8,666 nucleotides of DNA from CAYGZA01 sp964354135 (GTDB taxonomy: Bacteria; Planctomycetota; Planctomycetia; Pirellulales; Thermoguttaceae), in assembly GCA_964354135.1 (NCBI GenBank), contig CAYGZA010000294.1:1-8666 (forward strand), in the 5' to 3' direction. A model generated the notes under the pieces. The model saw only the letters and a list, made by a program, of their open reading frames with translations, had not been told where the DNA came from and made no database searches. Numbering within the stretch: the stretch's first letter is position 1; each line of letters starts with the position of its first letter. A program made the translations under genes and the position numbers. This document shows positions 1 through 4,798 of this stretch, piece after piece.

Positions 1-407
1 AACGGCCACTTTTTCCAAAACGCGAAACTCTTGAACTGAAAGCGGCACTAGCATGCATCTTGATTTTCTCCAGAGAGAGAACGGGGGGCAGCCGAAAGCA
101 CGTGAGATCCGTGTAACGTATGCCTCACTCTCGTATCAGCGAACCAGGGAATCCGTCTTGCCATTTTTCCTTTAGAGGGTGGAGCTGGGGTCAGAGCGCA
201 CTCAGTCATTAGTCGCACCCCAGGTTCCTGCCGTTTTCGCTCCGCCGTAATCGGGTCCCCGACAAACGGGACAGGCGAGGAAATGGGATCAGTCCGATTG
301 CCGGAGACATCAGGCCCTTGGGCGCCGTCTGCGGGGCCTTCGTCGCCCGTCAATCTACCACGACTTCGCGCTGAGTCAATCGGGGCAGTAGGCAGAGGGG
401 AGAGGGG

Positions 408-435
408 GGCTTTCGGCTATCGGCTTTCAGCTTTC
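408..435. repeat. Four tandem heptamers, consensus GGCTTTC
   Basis: Four 7-nt units stand head to tail: GGCTTTC, GGCTATC, GGCTTTC and AGCTTTC. Two are identical and the other two differ at one base each. The run is preceded by a purine-rich tract (GAGGGG, 395-407) and followed by a pyrimidine-rich tract (CCTCGCTTCTCGCCTCTC, 439-456), so the strand asymmetry flips across it. The flanking tracts are only weakly complementary. No gene is in this stretch. It looks like a short intergenic repeat rather than a regulatory site of a neighbour, because no start codon with a ribosome binding site lies nearby. Confidence 0.55.
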
Positions 436-535
436 CGCCCTCGCTTCTCGCCTCTCGATCGTTGACCAGCAGCAGGCTCGCCGCGGGGCGAGAAAACCGT
501 TTCCTTAAACAAAATGGCCCAAGAAGTCACAACGT

Positions 536-549
536 CTGGTCGCGACCAG
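536..549. other. 14-bp perfect palindrome CTGGTCGCGACCAG
   Basis: CTGGTCGCGACCAG is self-complementary over all 14 positions; the flanking bases (T535, G550) do not extend it. A dimeric DNA-binding protein could recognise it, but it stands in a gene-free stretch roughly 300 nt from the end of motB, so no target gene is apparent. Chance occurrence in GC-rich DNA cannot be excluded. Confidence 0.35.
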
Positions 550-840
550 GGTTGAATGCGGCCAAGAATGCCCTGCGGGCGGTTTTCGGGCGGTCAACAA
601 GGGGTGGCCAACAGGGGGCTTTCGCGCGGCTGCCACTGGTTAACGCACATCGAGATCGTCGGCGCATCATCTTGAAAGCGCTCGACTTGCCGACGGCTCG
701 GGAGTTGTTGGCCACGGGCCCTCTTGGGAGCCCGCCCGACGCAATGTTGACCAGAGCCTTGTCAAGCCGAAGGTCTGCGCCGCACTCTGGGTGAAGAGGG
801 CCCAGGTTCCCTGCCCCGCCAAGACACATCCGAAGATCCC

Positions 841-1830
841 TTACCGGCCAACAGCCCCCTTGGTTGCGGAGCCGGTGGCGGGCGAACCGGAGGACCGGTG
901 AGCGACCGGCTTCGACTCGGCACGCGGCGATTCGGGGCGGCGGTTGTCGAGCGGCCGGAGGTATTCGTTCAAGACGTGGATCTCGACCCGGGAGTTCTGC
1001 CGCACGGGCAGCGGGTCGCCCTCCACGTCCAGCGGCTCATTTTGTGCGGCCACGCCGAGGCGGATCCGCTGCGGGTCGATTCCCTGGGCCACGAGAAAAT
1101 CCCTGACTTTGCGCGAGCGGTCGTAGGCCAGGTCCCAATGGTCGCGGTACGGGGAATCCTTGGGCAGCGGTCGGCGCGACGTGTGGCCGCGGATCTCGAG
1201 CCGCTGCATCTTGCCGGCGATCTCTTCGGCGGCCTTGCGGAGCTTCTGCTTCTGCGGATCGGTCAGCTCGGCGGAGAACTCGTCGAAGTAGATCCGCCCG
1301 CCAACGAAGATCTGGTCGCCGAGCTTGGCGCTGCGGGCGCGGATGTCGTCGTTTCCCGCCTTCCCCCACACGTCCTTCTTGTTTCTCTTGGCGGCCGACC
1401 CGCGAGAGAGCGCGGGCGGCGGCGCATCGCGGAGCTCGGGGGGCCCGCCGATCCAGCAGTTGCCGAGGGTCCATTCGGGGCCGAAGCGGAGGTTGAGGGA
1501 CCGAAAGATCTTCTCCATTCGGGCCTCGGGGCTCTCGCCTCCCTCGGTGAACTTCGCCTTGGGATCGCCGCCGGCGCCGTCCCTTTGGCTGCCGCCGAAG
1601 CCCTCCTTGCCGCCACCGCCCTCTTTGGGGCCGAGTCCCTCCTTGGCGCCGGAGGTTTTCTTGGAGGCTTCCGCTTTGCCCGACTTCTCCCCCTTCGAGC
1701 TTCCGCTGCTGGTGGTGCCGGTCGTGGCGTACAAGACCACGAAGAACGCCAACATGATGGTCAGCATGTCGGCATAGGAGACCATGTATTCCGGGGCCCC
1801 GCCTTCGGAGGAGTGTTGTTCGGCGGCCAT
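841..1830 (-). CDS. motB: MotB, flagellar stator protein (OmpA-like peptidoglycan-binding domain)
   Basis: MotB anchors the stator to the cell wall and shares the ion channel with MotA. From the ATG at 1830 the protein has 329 residues. A single membrane helix (about 15-38) carries the YADMLT motif, whose D21 matches the essential channel aspartate of MotB. A 65-residue linker rich in Gly, Lys and Ser follows (about 39-103), then an OmpA-like domain (about 173-287) with GHTS, a conserved Arg (R238, in YDRSRK) and a closing RVEIHVL strand, and a disordered basic tail (292-329). The family's usual GHTD is GHTS here (S218), so the Asp commonly used for peptidoglycan binding is missing. I chose 1830 over an in-frame GTG at 1842 because the AGGAGG at 1848-1843 abuts the GTG but lies 12 nt before the ATG. 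The motA stop is 4 nt upstream, implying an operon. Confidence 0.9.
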   Translation of the reverse strand: MAAEQHSSEGGAPEYMVSYADMLTIMLAFFVVLYATTGTTSSGSSKGEKSGKAEASKKTSGAKEGLGPKEGGGGKEGFGGSQRDGAGGDPKAKFTEGGESPEARMEKIFRSLNLRFGPEWTLGNCWIGGPPELRDAPPPALSRGSAAKRNKKDVWGKAGNDDIRARSAKLGDQIFVGGRIYFDEFSAELTDPQKQKLRKAAEEIAGKMQRLEIRGHTSRRPLPKDSPYRDHWDLAYDRSRKVRDFLVAQGIDPQRIRLGVAAQNEPLDVEGDPLPVRQNSRVEIHVLNEYLRPLDNRRPESPRAESKPVAHRSSGSPATGSATKGAVGR

Positions 1831-1834
1831 GACG

Positions 1835-2629
1835 TTACCCACCCTCCTCTTCGGAGCCGGGCCGGGCCTTGGGCGGGAGGAACGTGTTGAGCTTCTGCTG
1901 CACGATACGGGGGCTGTCGCCCGACTGGATCGCCAGCACGCCCCGCACGACGATCTCCTTGATCAGCGTTTCCTCGTGGCTGAGGCATCCCAGCTTCTCG
2001 GCCAGCGGAATGGCGAAGAAGTTCGCCGTGGCGACGCCGTAGAGGGTTCCCACCAGGGCCATGGCCATGGACGGGCCGATCGACCCGGCATCGGAGAGGT
2101 TGCCCAGCATGAGGATCAGCCCGAAGAGGGTCGCCACCAGCCCGAACGCCGGCCCGCAGCGGCCGATGGTCTCCATGACCTTCTTGCCTTCGGCGTGTCG
2201 GGCCTGCATGGCGTCGATCTCGGTCCGCATCACCTCCTCGACCGTCTCCGGTTTGATGCCGTCGACGGCCATCTGGATCCCCAGGGCGATGAACGGGCTC
2301 TCGATTTCCTTGGCCTTGTTTTCCAGGGCCAAGAGGCCGTCGCGACGGGCGATCTCGGCCAGCTTGACGATCTGCTCGATCAGCACGGAAGGGTTCTCGG
2401 GCCGGAAAATCAGAAGCTTCTTGACCGCCATGACCATCGCCAGCGCGCGCTTCATGGGAAAGCCGACCAGGACCACGGTCAGGGTCCCGCCCAAGACCAT
2501 GAGCAGGGCGGGAGGATCGACGAACCCCGCCAGGTTCACGTTCCCGCCCCCATGGCCGGCCATGAGAAACAGGGCCCCGGCCATCGCCCCGAGGCAAATC
2601 AATAGCCCAAGGATCGTGGAAAAGTCCAT
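1835..2629 (-). CDS. motA: MotA, flagellar stator protein (PomA-like)
   Basis: This inner-membrane protein forms the stator ring around MotB and turns the flagellar rotor using an ion gradient. It has 264 residues, a normal length. Four membrane helices are visible at about 4-24, 39-58, 157-177 and 185-208, with the expected large cytoplasmic loop between the second and third. In that loop, R95 and E103 keep the eight-residue spacing of the Arg and Glu that contact the rotor protein FliG (R88/E96 in PomA). P158 in GPAFG and the threonines T165 and T193 (in ATL and GTLYG) match conserved channel positions of PomA. The overall pattern, including MVLGGT and VLAIQSGDSPRI, resembles the sodium-type PomA more than E. 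coli MotA, but ion choice cannot be settled from this. The ATG at 2629 has only a weak ribosome binding site. motB follows after 4 nt. Confidence 0.93.
   Translation of the reverse strand: MDFSTILGLLICLGAMAGALFLMAGHGGGNVNLAGFVDPPALLMVLGGTLTVVLVGFPMKRALAMVMAVKKLLIFRPENPSVLIEQIVKLAEIARRDGLLALENKAKEIESPFIALGIQMAVDGIKPETVEEVMRTEIDAMQARHAEGKKVMETIGRCGPAFGLVATLFGLILMLGNLSDAGSIGPSMAMALVGTLYGVATANFFAIPLAEKLGCLSHEETLIKEIVVRGVLAIQSGDSPRIVQQKLNTFLPPKARPGSEEEGG
1843..1848 (-). promoter_or_regulatory. Ribosome binding site of motB
   Basis: AGGAGG on the minus strand lies inside the last codons of motA (Glu-Glu-Gly). It is 12 nt from the ATG at 1830, a long spacing, but directly adjacent to the alternative GTG at 1842, where it could not work. 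It therefore decides the motB start and suggests that motB translation follows motA termination. Confidence 0.6.
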
Positions 2630-2710
2630 CGCTTAACTCTGTCGGTGCTGATCCCAGGAAGTTCCCCACGGGGAGCGCTGCCGCGGGCGCGGCGAGTCGG
2701 GACCGACCTG

Positions 2711-2741
2711 CCCCGGCACTTCGGGTTACACGAAGTCGGGG
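2711..2741 (-). promoter_or_regulatory. Stable hairpin in the motA 5' leader
   Basis: CCCCG plus ACTTCG pair with CGAAGT plus CGGGG, giving 11 base pairs interrupted by a 2-nt bulge (GC at 2716-2717) around a 7-nt loop. It lies about 80 nt before the motA start. A perfect AACGGCCGTT palindrome (2744-2753) lies directly beside it. In the motA direction it could be a leader structure; in the opposite direction it lacks a T-run directly after the stem, so it is not a clear terminator. Confidence 0.4.
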
Positions 2742-2766
2742 AGAACGGCCGTTTTCAACCGGCGGC

Positions 2767-2811
2767 ACCCAGCGTGTCCTTACCCAGCGTCTCGTTCCCC
2801 AGCAAGGATAG
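2767..2811. repeat. 15-nt imperfect tandem repeat
   Basis: ACCCAGCGTGTCCTT is followed at once by ACCCAGCGTCTCGTT (13 of 15 identical) and then by a degraded third unit beginning CCCCAGC. Read on the minus strand in one frame, the units encode the peptide GNETLGKDTLG at the end of a 69-codon open frame (2755-2964) that starts at a TTG and has no recognisable family. It could be a small unrecognised gene or a fossil of one, but a plain intergenic repeat is equally likely. Confidence 0.4.
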
Positions 2812-2854
2812 CATTTCCTTTTGCGCAACCCGGGGAAACTCGACCCAGTATGCC

Positions 2855-2885
2855 TTGGAGAGAAAGCGGCAATGGCAGCTATAAT
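2855..2885 (+). promoter_or_regulatory. Candidate promoter with perfect TATAAT
   Basis: TATAAT at 2880-2885 is a perfect -10 hexamer in otherwise GC-rich DNA. The best -35 match, TTGGAG at 2855-2860, is poor and stands 19 nt away. A start near 2892 would fall inside the GGGGAA/TTCCCC inverted repeat and would give the URO-D gene a leader of about 310 nt, which is long. A second candidate closer to that gene is listed separately. Confidence 0.3.
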
Positions 2886-2887
2886 GG

Positions 2888-2902
2888 GGGGAAACGTTCC
2901 CC
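2888..2902. promoter_or_regulatory. Inverted repeat GGGGAA-ACG-TTCCCC, possible operator
   Basis: Two perfect 6-nt arms flank a 3-nt spacer. The element sits 2 nt after the TATAAT at 2880-2885, where a bound repressor would cover the transcription start. Its right arm is one of three GTTCCCC copies in this intergenic region. The regulator is unknown. Confidence 0.3.
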
Positions 2903-3115
2903 GATGCGGAAGGACAGGAATCGGGGCGAGAGGACAGGGGGGATTCTGGAACCTCGACGGGCAAGAATGCGGGACTTTCCCATACAAATAGGCATATCGT
3001 GACGCCCGTCCGGGCGAACAGTCATGCCAAGGAGACCGGTCTTGCCCCTACTTGCGGCGGACTACATTCGTCCCGATGCCCTCGTGGAGCCCTCGCGCCT
3101 GCCCCCTGCCGCTGC

Positions 3116-3145
3116 CTGACATTTGCCGCTGCGCGATGCTAAGAT
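3116..3145 (+). promoter_or_regulatory. Candidate sigma-70-type promoter of the URO-D gene
   Basis: CTGACA (3116-3121; five of six matches to TTGACA) and TAAGAT (3140-3145; four of six matches to TATAAT) are 18 nt apart, and a TGC immediately before the -10 makes it an extended -10. Transcription would start near 3152, giving a leader of about 50 nt before the ATG at 3204. This is the better of the two promoter candidates. Confidence 0.45.
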
Positions 3146-3203
3146 AACGGCCAATTGTTGCCCTCGGGCCGGACGAAGAGCTTCCACCGAGCAGGAGCAC
3201 TGC

Positions 3204-4433
3204 ATGACTCCCAGAGAACGCGTCTTGGCGGCCTTGAATCACCAGGAGCCGGATCGGGTGCCGATCGATTTCAGCGGCCACCGCTCGTCGGGGATTGCGG
3301 CGATTGCCTACGCGAAACTCCGCAAGGCCCTCGGGTTTCCGGAGCGGCCGATTCGCGTCTATGACCCGATCCAGCAGTTGGCCATCGTGGATGAGGACGT
3401 CTTGCAGCGGTTCCACGTGGACGCGATGGAGCTGGGCCGCGGTTTTGCGCTGGAAGACGAGCACTGGGTCGATTGGACGCTGCCGGACGGCACTCCGTGC
3501 CAGATGCCCAAGTGGGCCGCAGCCCGGCGCGAGGAGGGGGCCTGGGTGCTCCGGTCCCGAAGCGGCCGGGTGATCGGCCGGATGCCCGACGGGGCGATCT
3601 ACTTCGAGCAATCCTATTGGCCCTTCCTCGAAGAGGACGACCTCGATCGGATCCCCGAGGCCATGGACGAGACCATCTGGTGTGCCGTGGCCAGCCCGCC
3701 GGGACCGCTCGCGGCGGGGCCCGACGGTGCCAAGCGGCTGGCCGAAGGGGCCAAGGCACTCCGCCGGCGGACCGACCGGGCGATCGTCGGCCTCTTCGGC
3801 GGCAACCTGCTGGAGATGGGCCAGTTCCTCTACCGCATCGACAACTTCCTCATGCTCCTGGCCGGCAACCCCAAGCGGGTCCACGAGTTCCTCGATCGCC
3901 TGGTCGAGATCCATCTGGCCAATCTGGAGCGGTTCCTGGGCATGGTCGGGCCGTACATCGACATCATCCTCTTCGGCGACGACCTGGGGATGCAGAAGGG
4001 CCCGCAGATGTCGCGGGCAATGTACCAGGAGTTCTTCAAGCCGCGGCACGGGCGGATGTGGCGCCGGGCCAAGGAGCTGGCCGACGTGAAGGTGATGCTC
4101 CACTGCTGCGGCGGCGTGCGGCCGCTACTACCCGATCTGATCGAGGCCGGCCTGGACGCGATCAATCCCGTGCAGATCTCCTGCACCGGCATGGAGACGC
4201 GGGCGCTGAAGAGGGATTTCGGCGACCGGCTGACGTTCTGGGGCGGCGGCTGCGACACCCATTTCGTTTTGAGCCGCGGCACTCCCGACGAGATCCGCCG
4301 GCACGTGAAGGAGCAGATCTCCATCATGAGGCCCGGCGGGGGCTTCGTCTTCCAGCAAGTACACAACATCCTCGCCAACGTCCCGCCGGAAAACGTGATC
4401 GCCATGTTCGAGGCGGCGTGCCAAAGGACATGA
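3204..4433 (+). CDS. URO-D superfamily methyltransferase-like protein (MtaA/CmuA type)
   Basis: A 409-residue protein of the uroporphyrinogen-decarboxylase superfamily, on the cobalamin-methyltransferase side rather than haem-synthesis HemE. The opening TPRERVLAALNHQEPDRVPIDF is typical of that branch. FGDDLG (257-262) is the mid-domain motif. H300 and C302 (in LHCCGG) together with C350 (in GGGCDT) match the HxC...C zinc ligands by which MtaA/MtbA-type enzymes activate a thiol as methyl acceptor. The RFDPARQAGR-like substrate loop expected near the N terminus of HemE is absent. The ATG at 3204 is chosen because GGAG (3194-3197) lies 6 nt before it; a TTG at 3123 has no such site and adds a non-conserved N terminus. 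No signal peptide is visible, so it is probably cytoplasmic. Substrate and corrinoid partner are unknown; none is encoded in the window. Confidence 0.85.
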   Translation: MTPRERVLAALNHQEPDRVPIDFSGHRSSGIAAIAYAKLRKALGFPERPIRVYDPIQQLAIVDEDVLQRFHVDAMELGRGFALEDEHWVDWTLPDGTPCQMPKWAAARREEGAWVLRSRSGRVIGRMPDGAIYFEQSYWPFLEEDDLDRIPEAMDETIWCAVASPPGPLAAGPDGAKRLAEGAKALRRRTDRAIVGLFGGNLLEMGQFLYRIDNFLMLLAGNPKRVHEFLDRLVEIHLANLERFLGMVGPYIDIILFGDDLGMQKGPQMSRAMYQEFFKPRHGRMWRRAKELADVKVMLHCCGGVRPLLPDLIEAGLDAINPVQISCTGMETRALKRDFGDRLTFWGGGCDTHFVLSRGTPDEIRRHVKEQISIMRPGGGFVFQQVHNILANVPPENVIAMFEAACQRT

Positions 4434-4459
4434 CTTGGATTGCCGGGGAAAGGAAGAGG

Positions 4460-4751
4460 CACCACGGAGGCACGGAGAGCACGGAGATGAGATAAGGAAG
4501 GTAAACGAAGACTCGCGCCAATCGCAGTATTCCTGAGACTGTAGCAACAAATTCGGGTTTTGGGAGGTCCAGACGAGGAAAGGAATCACGAAAACACGAA
4601 AGAACGAAAACGTGAAACAAGAACCGAAGCGCGATCGGTTTGCCTGCCGCTATTCGTCCAGTCTTCCGTGCTTTCGTGATTACCCGATTTCCTTGCTAGA
4701 GTGTCGTATTCCTCTTTCTTTCCTCTCCGTGTTCTTCGTGCCTCCGTGGTG
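4460..4751. repeat. Nested inverted-repeat block (outer arms)
   Basis: The outer arms are 4460-4487 and 4724-4751. Read on opposite strands they agree at 26 of 28 positions, each beginning CACCACGGAGGCACG and ending CACGGAGA; beyond the arms both continue into similar purine-rich sequence. A second, inner inverted repeat is nested inside. There is no open frame with any recognisable product in the block. It fills almost all of the gap between the URO-D gene (stop 4433) and the symporter (start 4799). From memory, CACGGAGG-type sequence is widely scattered in intergenic DNA of planctomycetes and other environmental bacteria and often causes spurious protein predictions (HHGGTESTE-like peptides). 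Its function is unknown to me. Confidence 0.8.
4584..4681. repeat. Inner inverted repeat of the nested block
   Basis: The inner arms are 4584-4603 (AATCACGAAAACACGAAAGA) and, on the other strand, 4681-4662 (AATCACGAAAGCACGGAAGA). They agree at 18 of 20 positions. The left arm continues with further AACGAAA and CGTGAAA steps to about 4617. The 58 nt between the arms carry no visible gene. The arms resemble the outer pair in rhythm, with a CACGA/CACGG word every 8-9 nt, but not in exact sequence. Confidence 0.75.
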
Positions 4752-4798
4752 AAATCGCTTTCCCGATCCACAGTCTCAGCCTTCGATGAAAGTAGTCC

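Larger units (their letters stand above)
1..840. other. Gene-free region downstream of motB
   Basis: I see no convincing gene here. Open frames of 60-110 codons exist on both strands, but they overlap each other, start without a good ribosome binding site and encode arginine/proline/serine-rich peptides that resemble no family I know. The region lies 3' of motB and therefore contains whatever ends the motAB transcript, but no hairpin followed by a T-run on the minus strand is visible. The best minus-strand hairpin near the motB stop pairs CTGGG and CCCAG (787-805) with a 9-nt loop and no T-tract. The region holds a heptamer repeat run (408-435) and a 14-bp palindrome (536-549), listed separately. 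No tRNA or rRNA sequence is recognisable. Confidence 0.6.
2630..3203. other. Divergent intergenic region between motA and the URO-D gene
   Basis: This 574-nt stretch separates motA (leftward) from the URO-D-like gene (rightward) and must hold promoters for both. It contains a strong hairpin in the motA leader (2711-2741), a 15-nt tandem repeat (2767-2811), three copies of GTTCCCC (2661-2667, 2794-2800, 2896-2902), an inverted repeat (2888-2902) and two plus-strand promoter candidates. Small open frames on both strands resemble nothing and have poor starts. I could not find a convincing sigma-54 or sigma-28 flagellar promoter for motA. Confidence 0.6.

Noticed and set aside
712..740. Possible terminator GGGCCCTCTTGGGAGCCC downstream of motB
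   Set aside because: The stem contains a mismatch and no T-run follows on the minus strand; it lies about 100 nt from the motB stop.
48..829. Small open frames on both strands in the first 840 nt
   Set aside because: They overlap each other, lack good ribosome binding sites and show no recognisable protein pattern.
898..1890. 330-codon open frame on the plus strand opposite motB
   Set aside because: It is antisense to a clear MotB and its translation is an Arg/Gly/Leu-rich string typical of GC-rich shadow frames.
1761..2987. 408-codon minus-strand open frame spanning the intergenic region and motA
   Set aside because: It reads motA in the wrong frame; the product is Arg/Pro/Gly-rich without any domain.
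3123..3203. Upstream TTG start for the URO-D gene
   Set aside because: It has no ribosome binding site and would place the start inside the best promoter candidate; the ATG at 3204 begins exactly at the conserved TPRERV segment.
3048..4103. 351-codon minus-strand open frame opposite the URO-D gene
   Set aside because: It is a shadow of a well-supported plus-strand gene; high His/Pro/Arg content and no family match.
3204..4433. Annotation as HemE, uroporphyrinogen decarboxylase of haem synthesis
   Set aside because: The HemE N-terminal substrate loop is missing, the protein is longer, and the zinc-type HxC...C motif points to the methyltransferase branch.
4434..4798. CRISPR array or tRNA in the repeat-rich intergenic block
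   Set aside because: The repeats are inverted and the short words are only 8-9 nt apart without unique spacers; no cloverleaf or T-loop sequence is present.
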